A DNA stretch of 45,035 bases from Lactobacillus agrestimuris (lineage in GTDB: Bacteria; Bacillota; Bacilli; Lactobacillales; Lactobacillaceae), in assembly GCF_943193025.1 (NCBI RefSeq), contig NZ_CALPCQ010000016.1, forward strand, positions 1 through 45,035, given 5' to 3'. The position numbers and the translations under genes are program-made. The notes beneath the pieces are model-generated. The model saw only the letters and a program-made list of their open reading frames with translations. It was not told the DNA's origin and ran no database searches. Positions 34,300-42,314 of this stretch are shown one piece after another (the stretch's first letter is position 1; every line of letters begins with the position of its first letter).

Positions 34300-35263
34300 A
34301 TGAGAACATTAAATGAAACTACTAATGTTAATATTTTGAGTCAATTTGATATTGGAACAGACTATAAAGCTGTTGTCCAAAAAGGTAATGTGGGTTCTAA
34401 GTATGTTTATGCTTTGCAATTACGCAACGGTGCAACCACTATTTTACGTGGTTACCGTGGAAGTAAAATTAATAATCCTATTCTTGAATTATCTGGTCAA
34501 GCAGGCGGTCACACTCAAACTTGGGAATATGCAGGTAGATCTGGTCAATGGTTTGTTGGTGTTAAACCATCACACAATGATCCAAACTATAACTGGGCCA
34601 AACAAATTGCGCGTATTGATATTCGTTATACTTCTGGCTCTCATACAGATAATACTGAATTTCCACGTTTAGCCTTCTTAAGTTATGCTGGTTCTGCCCC
34701 ATTCGGTGGTGATTCAATGACACATGCAGAGGCTGCCGTTTCACCTGACTATACTAAATTATTAATTGCAACTATTGAAAATGGTGAAATTGGGCACTTT
34801 ACTATTTATAATTTAGACGAGATTAATAGATCTTTAGATAATGCCGGTAAAGGTTATGTAAGCCTAGAAGGTTTTCCATATCAAGATAGTTTTACCGTTT
34901 CTAACCTTTATGGTGAGGGGCAAGATAATATTTATTAATTCAATTCAAGGTTTTGATCTTGATAACGACGGTAATATTTATATTTCCAGTCAACTTCGCC
35001 CATCTCTTAATGTCAGAGGTTGGACAACTCACCACAAACAAATTGTTAAAATTCCGTATTATGCACATTATGATCAATCTCAGTGGAGTGCGGTGAACTT
35101 AAGTGCATTTAAAAAACTAGATATTTCAGGTCATCATAGTGAAGTAGAAAGCATTCAAATTATTGGCGAAAATCATGGCTATTTAACTGTTGCTTATCAT
35201 GAAGATGTTTCTGGAGAAAATAAGACAGTATTAAACAGAATTTATGAATTGTCATGGGATTAA
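34300..35263 (+). pseudogene. hlvJ: Helveticin J-like bacteriocin gene, frameshifted
   Basis: Class III bacteriocin homologue split between two frames. Frame 1 begins MRTLNETTNVNILSQFDIGT, contains LRGYRGSKINNPILELSGQA, and stops at 34936-34938. The product continues in another frame with NSIQGFDLDNDGNIYISS and ends VLNRIYELSWD at 35263. Deleting one T from the ATTTATT run near 34928-34934 restores a single frame of about 320 aa, close to the 333 aa of helveticin J. TTCGGAGG lies before the ATG. The rest of both halves is well conserved, so the lesion is recent, or a sequencing error. If the shift is real the second half is lost. Confidence 0.85.
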
Positions 35264-35279
35264 TTCTTTAATATGGATG

Positions 35280-35322
35280 AAAAAAGGAGATTGGATTGAT
35301 AAAATTCCAATCCCCTTTTTTA
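35280..35322 (+). terminator. Helveticin locus terminator
   Basis: AAAAAGGAGATTGGA and TCCAATCCCCTTTTTT form a stem with one mismatch, then T residues. Confidence 0.88.
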
Positions 35323-35378
35323 CTTGTTTTACCTTTTTAAAAGTAAGATAATAGCCTTATTTAGAAAGGATGTTTAGC

Positions 35379-36512
35379 ATGAAAAATAAAAAATTAATGT
35401 TAATTTCTATAGCTGCACTGTTGGGAATGACTTCTTGGGTAGAAAGTTCTACTAATATTCACACAGTTCAAGCTGCAGATACTTCTATTACTAAAACAAT
35501 CATGCATATTTCAATGGCATATGACAGAGATGGTAAGAGCACAGGTACCAAATATTATGCATACAAGACCGTTGATGTAATGACTAAGCCTGTAAAAATA
35601 AATGCCAATTTGTATTACAAAGTAAATGGACTAAATCACTATTTAAAAGCTACCAATATTGATGGTGTAACACGTAAAGTAATGCATAATACTTATATTT
35701 ATAAATCTTCCAATGATCGTACTTCGTATAACGGCAGATGGAAGCTTTATAAAGGTGAAACCGTCACTACTTACGGTGGTTCTTACAAATTCAAAAACGG
35801 TAAGCACTACTTCAGAGTGGGCGGTCCAGCTAAACAATATATTAAATCATATAATTTAGGACCAGTTATTAAAACTAATACTTCAGTGAATGGATCTAGT
35901 TCATCATCAGCATCTACTAATTCGGAAGAAACAACAGTCACTGTAACCACTCCTACTCGTTTAATTACCCAAACTAATAATGGCTATAAGGGAACGGCTC
36001 ATATTACTCCTGTAGGAACAAAATTTACAGTTGATCGTTTGGAACTTAATGAACTCTCTAAGAGAAGTGAAAACGACGACCATTTTTATCACATCAAGGG
36101 TACTAATCAGTGGATTAATGCTTCTGATGTGAAAGCTGCTAAGAGTATACCACTACATGACTATTTCTTTGAAAACTTCTCATACATTACATTCCCTAAA
36201 GATACTGATGTGTATAATGCAGACGGAATTATCCAAGATCATAACGGTCAAAAAATAAGTAAACAAAAAGGCCAATTGAAAGTAGACAAGTTAGTATATA
36301 TTTGGGTACCAAGTGAAAATAAGGCAGAATTATTCTATCATTTGGTAGGCACAAGCTTTTATGCAAGTACAACGCCAACCATTCATTGGAGCACAATTAA
36401 TGTTGGTCATAATGCTTATGTAAAGGCTAACGATGTTAAATTTATTGATGGAAGCGTAAAGCTAACCCCATCAAACACAGCTGCTGAAGCAGAAGCCGCC
36501 GCAAAGAAATAA
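35379..36512 (+). CDS. Secreted SLAP-like paralogue 1
   Basis: Secreted protein of 377 aa. The ATG at 35379 is preceded by AGAAAGGAT; an ATG nine bases upstream is in frame but overlaps that site. The signal peptide is cut near VQA-ADTS. Residues about 35-165 hold two SLAP-like units with landmarks NIDGVTRKVMHNTYIYKSS and GGSYKFKNGKHYFRVGG. A Ser/Thr linker (about 167-190) leads to a more variable second half, again with SLAP-like KVDKLVYIWVP...KAELFYHLVG. The last residues are TPSNTAAEAEAAAKK, shared with both following genes. No LPXTG. Wall attachment by SLAP units is inferred; function unknown. Confidence 0.75.
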   Translation: MKNKKLMLISIAALLGMTSWVESSTNIHTVQAADTSITKTIMHISMAYDRDGKSTGTKYYAYKTVDVMTKPVKINANLYYKVNGLNHYLKATNIDGVTRKVMHNTYIYKSSNDRTSYNGRWKLYKGETVTTYGGSYKFKNGKHYFRVGGPAKQYIKSYNLGPVIKTNTSVNGSSSSSASTNSEETTVTVTTPTRLITQTNNGYKGTAHITPVGTKFTVDRLELNELSKRSENDDHFYHIKGTNQWINASDVKAAKSIPLHDYFFENFSYITFPKDTDVYNADGIIQDHNGQKISKQKGQLKVDKLVYIWVPSENKAELFYHLVGTSFYASTTPTIHWSTINVGHNAYVKANDVKFIDGSVKLTPSNTAAEAEAAAKK

Positions 36513-36650
36513 AATTTACAGTCTAATGAAAAGAGATGCCAATTTTAGCATCTCCTTTTTGTATTTATTACTTTCAATAATCCTAAAAAGGTAAGATAAT
36601 ATGAAGAAATAGAAATATTTTCTATAAGGAGTGTGTTTTTTATGAAGAAA
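36513..36650 (+). repeat. Intergenic repeat, copy 1 (terminator plus leader)
   Basis: About 138 bases that recur at 37779-37917 with only a few differences. It holds the terminator, a TAAGATAAT -10-like element, AAGGAG and the first codons of the next SLAP-like gene. This is the footprint of tandem gene duplication. Confidence 0.88.
36533..36560 (+). terminator. Terminator after SLAP-like paralogue 1
   Basis: GAGATGC and GCATCTC pair around CAATTTTA, followed by CTTTTTG. Confidence 0.82.
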
Positions 36651-37778
36651 AATAAATTTATCTTAGCTTCAGTTGCAGCATTAATAGCTGTTAGTCCCTT
36701 AGCTGCATTTGGAACACAGACTCACACAGTTCAAGCTGCTGACACCAATATTACCAATAAAATGATTATGCACACTGCTATTGCTTATGACAAAGACGGC
36801 AATAGCACTGGCGTAAAGTACAATGCATTTAGCTATGCTAAATTAGTAGCTAATCCCGAAAAAATTGGTAATAGTATTTATTACAAAGTTGCCGACAAAG
36901 ACCAGTATTTAAAGGCTACTAACATTGATGGTGTAACTAGAAGAATCACTCACAATACCTACATCTACAGTACCTCTACCCGCCGTACCAGTTACCAAAA
37001 CAAGTGGAAGTTGTATAAAGGACAAACAATCACTACTTATGGTGGTTCTTACAAATTCAAAAATGGCAAGCACTACTTCAGAGTGGGCGGTCCAGCTAAA
37101 CAATATATTAAATCGTATAATTTAGGACCAGTTATTAGTGCAAATTCTAATAGTTCGTCAAACACTACAACTAATAAATCAAATAATTCTACTAATACTA
37201 GTGCTGAAGAAACTACTGTTACCGTAAAGAATATGTATGGTGTAAATATTTACGATAGTCAAGCCAAAGCAATCCAAAAGAACCTTAAAGCTGGTACAAA
37301 ATTTATTGTAGATAGATTAGAGGTAACACCATTCGCTGACCAATTTCCAACAGCTCTAGGTCGAGAAGGTTTGTACAGAATTAAGGGTACAGATACTTGG
37401 ATTTTAGCTGTTGATGTAACTGCTGCCAAGAAACTACCACTTCATAACTACGATCTAGAACATAATTCATACATTAAGTTCCCACAAGCAACAGACCTCT
37501 ATAATGCAAGTGGTAGTAAGATAAACACCAATGGTGATTACATTAGAAGACAATCTGGTCAATATAAAGTAGACAAGTTATTATATATTTGGGTTCCAAG
37601 TGAAAATAAAGCAGAGCTTTTCTACCACTTAGTAGGTAAAGAAGTATCATCTAATAATGGACATATCAACTTTGATGATGGTTATGTAAAAGCAAGTGAT
37701 GTTCAATTCATGAGTAATAGTAAGGCGATAACACCATCAAACACACCCGCTGAAGCAGAAGCCGCCGCAAAGAAATAA
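36642..37778 (+). CDS. Secreted SLAP-like paralogue 2
   Basis: Secreted 378-aa paralogue. The ATG at 36642 follows AAGGAG by ten bases; the GTG at 36633 is in frame but inside that spacing. Signal peptide MKKNKFILASVAALIAVSPL and onwards, cut near VQA-ADTN. The first half is close to paralogue 1 (GGSYKFKNGKHYFRVGGPAK is identical), then an Asn/Ser/Thr linker, then a diverged second half with KVDKLLYIWVPSENKAELFY. The end TPSNTPAEAEAAAKK is shared. Own terminator and promoter-like element. Role unknown. Confidence 0.75.
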   Translation: MKKNKFILASVAALIAVSPLAAFGTQTHTVQAADTNITNKMIMHTAIAYDKDGNSTGVKYNAFSYAKLVANPEKIGNSIYYKVADKDQYLKATNIDGVTRRITHNTYIYSTSTRRTSYQNKWKLYKGQTITTYGGSYKFKNGKHYFRVGGPAKQYIKSYNLGPVISANSNSSSNTTTNKSNNSTNTSAEETTVTVKNMYGVNIYDSQAKAIQKNLKAGTKFIVDRLEVTPFADQFPTALGREGLYRIKGTDTWILAVDVTAAKKLPLHNYDLEHNSYIKFPQATDLYNASGSKINTNGDYIRRQSGQYKVDKLLYIWVPSENKAELFYHLVGKEVSSNNGHINFDDGYVKASDVQFMSNSKAITPSNTPAEAEAAAKK

Positions 37779-37917
37779 AATTTACAGTCTAATGAAAAGA
37801 GATGCCAATTTTAGCATCTCTTTTTGTATTTATTATTTTCAATAATTCTAAAAAGGTAAGATAATTTATGGAGAAATAGAAATATTTTCTATAAGGAGTG
37901 TGTTTTTTATGAAGAAA
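37779..37917 (+). repeat. Intergenic repeat, copy 2
   Basis: Near-identical to 36513-36650. Together with the coding similarity on both sides it shows that paralogues 2 and 3 arose, or exchange sequence, by recombination. Confidence 0.88.
37799..37826 (+). terminator. Terminator after SLAP-like paralogue 2
   Basis: GAGATGC and GCATCTC pair around CAATTTTA, followed by TTTTTG. Confidence 0.82.
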
Positions 37918-39078
37918 AATAAAATCATTATGGCTTCAGTTGCAGCATTAATGGCTGTTAGTCCCTTAGCTGCATTTGGATCACAGACTCACACAATTCA
38001 AGCCGCTGATAATTCTATTAAAAAAACAGTTATGCATAATTCAATTGCCTATGACAAAAATGGAAATAGTACCGGTGCTAAATATTATGCTTATAATAAA
38101 ATTAATGTAGACCAATCTCTTATAACTATCAAAGGTAATCTATATTATAAGATCACAGGTAAAAATCAATATTTAAAAATTACAAATATTGATGGTGTTA
38201 CAAGACGCTTAACTCATAATGCTTATGTTTATAGTAGTTCTACACGTAGAACATCACATAATGGAAGTTGGGTATTAACAAAAGGTCAAGTAATTACTAC
38301 ATACGGTGGTAGTTATAAATTTAGAAATGGAAAAAGCTACTTTAGGGTTGGTGGTCCGAATAAGCAATACATTAGAACATCTAATGTAGGTAACGTTATT
38401 AATACCAATTATAATCCAACTAATAGAGACACTACTAATAATTCCCAAAGTACTACTAGTGCTCAGGAAACTACAGTTACAGTAACTATTTCCAACACAA
38501 CTCTTTATACTGTTAAAGATGGATATGAAGCGGTACAACCAACTAATAAAAGAGTGAAAAAAGGGACTACTTTTACTGTAGATCGCTTAGAACAAGGTAC
38601 TCGTGCTGATACGGGGACAGACGGTGATGATGACGGTGAATTAGCAATCTATCACATCAAGGGAACAAATTATTGGATCTACAACACTGCTGTTAAAGCT
38701 GCTAAGCAATTACCAGTTCAACAATACTATAAGACAAATACTTCAATGATTACGATGTCTAAACCTGTTGAAGTATATAATGCAGATGGTACTTCTCAAA
38801 ATATTATTATTAAGAAAAATGATATGATCTGGGGAGTCAAAAATTTGTCATATATTTGGGTAGCAAAAGATAATAAAGCTGAATTATTCTATCGCTTAAG
38901 TTTAAACGGCCAATACAGAAGTGTCTATCGCATTACAAGTGATGGTAGTCGTATTTCTGATAGACTTCCAATTAAGGATGCCTATGTGAAAGCAAGCGAT
39001 GTTGAAATTGATCCAGATGGTATTACTTTAACACCATCAAACACACCCGCTGAAGCAGAAGCTGCCGCAAAGAAATAA
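37909..39078 (+). CDS. Secreted SLAP-like paralogue 3
   Basis: Secreted 389-aa paralogue with the same signal peptide style (MKKNKIIMASVAALMAVSPL, cut near IQA-ADNS), two N-terminal SLAP-like units (NIDGVTRRLTHNAYVYSSST, GGSYKFRNGKSYFRVGGPNK), a Thr/Ser/Asn linker and a variable second half. It is the most diverged of the three in the central region, where an acidic stretch (TDGDDDGE) appears. It ends TPSNTPAEAEAAAKK. AAGGAG precedes the ATG at 37909. Role unknown; shares control sequence with paralogue 2. Confidence 0.75.
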   Translation: MKKNKIIMASVAALMAVSPLAAFGSQTHTIQAADNSIKKTVMHNSIAYDKNGNSTGAKYYAYNKINVDQSLITIKGNLYYKITGKNQYLKITNIDGVTRRLTHNAYVYSSSTRRTSHNGSWVLTKGQVITTYGGSYKFRNGKSYFRVGGPNKQYIRTSNVGNVINTNYNPTNRDTTNNSQSTTSAQETTVTVTISNTTLYTVKDGYEAVQPTNKRVKKGTTFTVDRLEQGTRADTGTDGDDDGELAIYHIKGTNYWIYNTAVKAAKQLPVQQYYKTNTSMITMSKPVEVYNADGTSQNIIIKKNDMIWGVKNLSYIWVAKDNKAELFYRLSLNGQYRSVYRITSDGSRISDRLPIKDAYVKASDVEIDPDGITLTPSNTPAEAEAAAKK

Positions 39079-39086
39079 GTTCAACT

Positions 39087-39122
39087 AAAAAACGTAAAAT
39101 ACTTAGTTTTTACGTTTTTTAT
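39087..39122 (+). terminator. Terminator after SLAP-like paralogue 3
   Basis: AAAAAACGTAAAA and TTTTTACGTTTTTT form a strong stem with a 7-base loop. Confidence 0.9.
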
Positions 39123-39329
39123 TATGCCCTTCTCTCCAATGATTAATGCATAGCCTCTCGTTCAGCAATCAAGTATATAATCTTTTTCTTAACAACTTAT
39201 CATTAAACACTTAATTTATTTTATATCATCCGTAAATATATTTTCCCTTCCCTCGCTAAGAAGCGAGGCTTTATTTTGTCCAAAATTGCAATAAATTAAC
39301 CCTCATTTTAAAAACAGCGCACTGTTATA

Positions 39330-39375
39330 TTGTATATAGCAAAAAGTGCGCCACTAGTATATTTGCTATATACAA
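39330..39375. promoter_or_regulatory. 14-bp inverted repeat, TetR operator candidate
   Basis: TTGTATATAGCAAA (39330-39343) and TTTGCTATATACAA (39362-39375) are perfect inverted partners 18 bases apart, just upstream of the tetR promoter. A GCGCAC/GTGCGC pair (39317-39351) interlocks with them. The arrangement fits TetR autoregulation. Confidence 0.7.
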
Positions 39376-39384
39376 GTTTTTCTA

Positions 39385-39414
39385 TTTACAGCGCTATCTT
39401 TTTCTTGATATAAT
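39385..39414 (+). promoter_or_regulatory. tetR promoter
   Basis: TTTACA (39385-39390) and TATAAT (39409-39414) with an 18-base spacer. The start codon is 40 bases downstream. Confidence 0.7.
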
Positions 39415-39453
39415 TTTTATTCACGAAAAAAATAAATTGAGGGATGACTAATT

Positions 39454-39969
39454 ATGACAGAAAAAGGCTTTACTAAAGTGTTGCTTTTGCACTCTTCGCT
39501 TAAGCTTTTTAATAAAGGTGGCTTAGAAAAATTAAAGGTACGAAATATCGCAAATGCTTGTCACATTTCAATTCAGCCGATCTATTATATTTTTGGCTCA
39601 CAACAAGATTTACAAGAAGCAGTTCTAGAATTAGCCTTAAAACAATTGGCAAATACTCTGGATGATTTAATTAAAGCAGGTAAATTCGGCGTTAATAAAA
39701 ATATTGAATTCGGTAAGGCGCTAGCCGAGTCTCCCGGTTTAATTATAGAAATTAATAAGGGAAATCAAGATATTCTCAACCGTGTGGTCAAAGTATCAGA
39801 GAAGTATTTTGTCGCAGCGCACGGTACTACTCACCCTAAGAAGCTTAAAGTAAACATCTTATTAGTCAGCTCTTTCATCAATAATAAAAGAGTTAGCGAC
39901 CTCAATTTTAGTAATGAAGCTCTCAATAAATCACTTAATAATTTCTTCCAGCATTTAGACTTAGAATAG
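39454..39969 (+). CDS. TetR/AcrR-family regulator
   Basis: A 171-aa TetR-type regulator. The N-terminal HTH (about 8-55) shows the family pattern LKVRNIANACHISIQPIYYI, with Tyr-Tyr at the recognition helix and FGSQQDLQEAVLELAL into helix 4. The C-terminal ligand domain is short. GAGGGATGACTAATT precedes the ATG. A perfect 14-bp inverted repeat upstream suggests autorepression. The next gene downstream is a flavin disulfide reductase, which may be its target. Part of its promoter is duplicated at 32599. Confidence 0.85.
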   Translation: MTEKGFTKVLLLHSSLKLFNKGGLEKLKVRNIANACHISIQPIYYIFGSQQDLQEAVLELALKQLANTLDDLIKAGKFGVNKNIEFGKALAESPGLIIEINKGNQDILNRVVKVSEKYFVAAHGTTHPKKLKVNILLVSSFINNKRVSDLNFSNEALNKSLNNFFQHLDLE

Positions 39970-40163
39970 CTCTAGCTCTTACGCGGACAAGTAGTACAGC
40001 AGTTTATCACATTACTTTACAGATCAGATACCTCCCCTCCTAGGAAAGCAACATTATCACGAAATCTAAAAATAGAAAATAATGCATCAATGAGGTTTTC
40101 GGTGCCGATTTGTTTTATACTTTTTGATAAAAGAATAATCATAGATTAAAGACGAGGTACATT

Positions 40164-41483
40164 ATGAAGCACTACGATTACATTATTTTAGGTACTGGTC
40201 CTGCTGGTTATAAATTGGCAAAATTAATTGCAAAGACAGGTAAAAGCTTACTAGCAGTTGAAGGTGGTTTATTTGGTGGAACTTGTCCCAATGTCGGATG
40301 TGAACCAAAGATCTTTTTGCATGGAACAATAGCAGCAGCCCTTGCAACGCAGCAATTAGTTGGTAAAGGGATTGCAGAACCCGCTAAGATTGATTGGTCA
40401 CAATTGATGAAAACCAAGAAGGCTCGTTTTGACTCATGGCCTGATGAAACACGCGCGATATATGAAAATATGTGTGACGTTGAAGTCGGCTACGGTAAAT
40501 TTGTCGGACCACACACAATTGAAGTAAATGGCAAACAATACCAAGGCGATAAAATTATTATTGCGACCGGTCATCGTCCGCACCGCCTAACCTTGCCTGG
40601 TCATGAATTAACCCATGATTCAAGTGATGTTTTATCCTTAAGCGAATTACCTAAGCGTACAGTTGTAATTGGTGCCGGCTTCGTTGGAATTGAGCTAGCA
40701 ACCTTTTTAGCTGCGGCTGGCAGTGAAGTTACAATTTTAGTCCGCTCAGACCGTATCTTACGTGGCTTTTATCAAAAATATGCGCAAGAATTAATTACCA
40801 AAATGGAACAGCGTGGCATTAAAATTATCTTTTTCACTGAGACGCAAAAACTAGAGCAGATCGATAATGAATTAATCTTAACAACCAACCGTGATGAAGA
40901 AATCCCTACAGACTATGTAATTGATGCTAGTGGCCGTATTCCTAATGCTGATAAGCTTAATTTAGAGTCAGCCGGTATTGAATATGACAGAAAAGGAATT
41001 ACTGTCGATGATCACTTGATGACCACCGCATCAGATGTTTACGCAATTGGCGATATAACTAATCAGAAGCTCCCTAAACTGACAACAGTAGCAGAATATG
41101 AAGCAGGATATCTTTTTGATTATTTAGAAAAAGGAAAATCCGAAGCATTTGTTGCACCAGTGATTGGAACTACAGCCTTTGCTTATCCTGAACTTGCGCA
41201 AGTAGGTCATATTCCTGAAAAAGATGATTCAAACTTTGAAATCGTAGAACATGATTTGTCAGGAGGTAGTTTATATGCGGGTATGAATGAACAAACCAAG
41301 CTGACTTTAGTGTTCAATCATGGGCACCAATTAGTTGGAGCTAGTGAAATCGGTGCTCAGGCGGCTGATGATATCAACTACTTGATTCCAGTGATTGGGT
41401 TGAAAATTACAGGAGATGAGTGGCGCAAAAAGTTGGTTCCAATCTATCCGGCCCTAGCAGATAAAATCGGCGGATTATTGTGA
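40164..41483 (+). CDS. Flavin disulfide reductase-like protein, atypical C-terminus
   Basis: A 439-aa FAD/NAD(P)H oxidoreductase of the glutathione reductase family. FAD motif GTGPAGYKLA starts at about residue 10; the redox pair is in GGTCPNVGCEP; the NAD(P)H motif is VIGAGFVGIELATF; the second FAD motif is DVYAIGDIT. The dimerisation domain is present, but the catalytic His-Glu dyad, HPTxSE in classical members, reads YPALAD here, so His is Tyr and Glu is Asp. Glutathione reductase activity is therefore doubtful; a different disulfide, metal or electrophile substrate is likely. GACGAGG precedes the ATG. Downstream of a TetR regulator. Confidence 0.82.
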   Translation: MKHYDYIILGTGPAGYKLAKLIAKTGKSLLAVEGGLFGGTCPNVGCEPKIFLHGTIAAALATQQLVGKGIAEPAKIDWSQLMKTKKARFDSWPDETRAIYENMCDVEVGYGKFVGPHTIEVNGKQYQGDKIIIATGHRPHRLTLPGHELTHDSSDVLSLSELPKRTVVIGAGFVGIELATFLAAAGSEVTILVRSDRILRGFYQKYAQELITKMEQRGIKIIFFTETQKLEQIDNELILTTNRDEEIPTDYVIDASGRIPNADKLNLESAGIEYDRKGITVDDHLMTTASDVYAIGDITNQKLPKLTTVAEYEAGYLFDYLEKGKSEAFVAPVIGTTAFAYPELAQVGHIPEKDDSNFEIVEHDLSGGSLYAGMNEQTKLTLVFNHGHQLVGASEIGAQAADDINYLIPVIGLKITGDEWRKKLVPIYPALADKIGGLL

Positions 41484-41504
41484 GATAGTTTTTATATAGA
41501 GATA

Positions 41505-41545
41505 AGAAAAGCCATAACCTTGATTCGGTCATGGCTTTTCTTTTA
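41505..41545 (+). terminator. Oxidoreductase terminator
   Basis: AGAAAAGCCAT and ATGGCTTTTCT, with inner ACC/GGT, form a long stem followed by T residues. Confidence 0.9.
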
Positions 41546-41618
41546 AATATTTCCACAGTAGTTTATATTTACTCATCATTAATTCCCTTTTACTACAGCA
41601 AATTTTATCATGCTCACT

Positions 41619-41647
41619 TTGAAAATTTTAAATAGTCTATGTATAAT
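41619..41647 (+). promoter_or_regulatory. Consensus promoter of the DUF2798 gene
   Basis: TTGAAA (41619-41624), 17-base spacer, TATAAT (41642-41647). One of the best promoter matches in the window. Confidence 0.8.
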
Positions 41648-41678
41648 AGTTTAGTCTTATAAATATTTTGCGTATAAC

Positions 41679-41715
41679 GGTTCAGCAAACATCATAGTTT
41701 GTTGGACCTTTTTTG
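41679..41715 (+). promoter_or_regulatory. Leader hairpin with T-run before DUF2798 gene
   Basis: GGTTCAGCAAAC and GTTTGTTGGACC pair over 12 positions (two G-T) around ATCATA, then TTTTTTG. It lies about 25 bases after the expected transcription start and eight bases before the AAAGGAG ribosome site, so it looks like a terminator inside the leader. No leader peptide was found. Confidence 0.7.
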
Positions 41716-41733
41716 TTTTATAAAGGAGTAAAA

Positions 41734-42225
41734 ATGGAATTTTATATGAAGCTACCCCGTAACTGGAAAGAAAAAGCAATGTTTATGTTTATTGTTTCTT
41801 TTATTTCGGTCAACATAATAGGACCAATTATTTCACTTTGGGAAATGGGTTGGAGTTTGACCAATTATCTTAAGGTACTCCATGTTTTACCATTTATCTG
41901 GATTGCCGTAATTTTAGTAGTGTTATTAGCCGAAAAACCTGCCACCTTCTTAAAAGAAAAAATCACTCATAAAGATGATAGTTTCAAAACTCAAATCTGG
42001 ATAAATACTCTATGCAATGTTTTTATTATTTCAGCTTTAATGACCTTAATTGGTAGTGCTATCGGACAAAGAAGTATTCCAATGCATACTCTTAAAAACT
42101 TTTTCGAAATTTGGCCGCGAAACTTTGGTTTGGCACTTTTAATTGAGGGTTTAATTGCCCAGCCAATTGCAAGATTTTTTATGGAACATTATCATTTAAA
42201 AGTCGATTCTAATAAACAAAATTAA
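41734..42225 (+). CDS. DUF2798-like four-helix membrane protein
   Basis: A 163-aa membrane protein with four predicted helices in two similar halves (about 15-40, 48-70, 90-112, 125-150). Each half has the helix pattern seen in DUF2798 proteins (LPRNWKEKAMFMFIVSFISV, then IWPRNFGLALLIEGLIAQPI). AAAGGAG lies five bases before the ATG at 41734; an upstream TTG at 41713 would sit in the leader hairpin. Function unknown. Its own strong promoter and leader hairpin suggest regulated expression. Confidence 0.75.
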   Translation: MEFYMKLPRNWKEKAMFMFIVSFISVNIIGPIISLWEMGWSLTNYLKVLHVLPFIWIAVILVVLLAEKPATFLKEKITHKDDSFKTQIWINTLCNVFIISALMTLIGSAIGQRSIPMHTLKNFFEIWPRNFGLALLIEGLIAQPIARFFMEHYHLKVDSNKQN

Positions 42226-42256
42226 AAAGCTGATCTTTTTGATCAGCTTTTTATTA
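42225..42256. terminator. Convergent terminator
   Basis: AAAAAGCTGATC and GATCAGCTTTTT pair perfectly around TTTTT, starting at the DUF2798 stop. Confidence 0.9.
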
Positions 42257-42314
42257 TTTAGTTAGATCATATCAATCAATAGTAAACAAAAAACTTAATT
42301 CCTGCACTATACTC

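Larger units (their letters stand above)
39241..39464 (+). repeat. Intact tetR promoter region, partner of 32599-32754
   Basis: Holds a hairpin CCTCGCT/AGCGAGG followed by TTTATTTT, the TetR operator, the promoter and the first tetR codons. The copy at 32599 lacks the central part. The direct repeats bracket 6.5 kb of accessory genes. The stretch 39123-39240 between the last SLAP-like gene and this repeat shows nothing I can name. Confidence 0.85.

Noticed and set aside
34300-35263. Programmed frameshift in the helveticin gene
   Set aside because: There is no slippery heptamer followed by a clear stimulatory structure at the junction, and helveticin J is known as one continuous frame.
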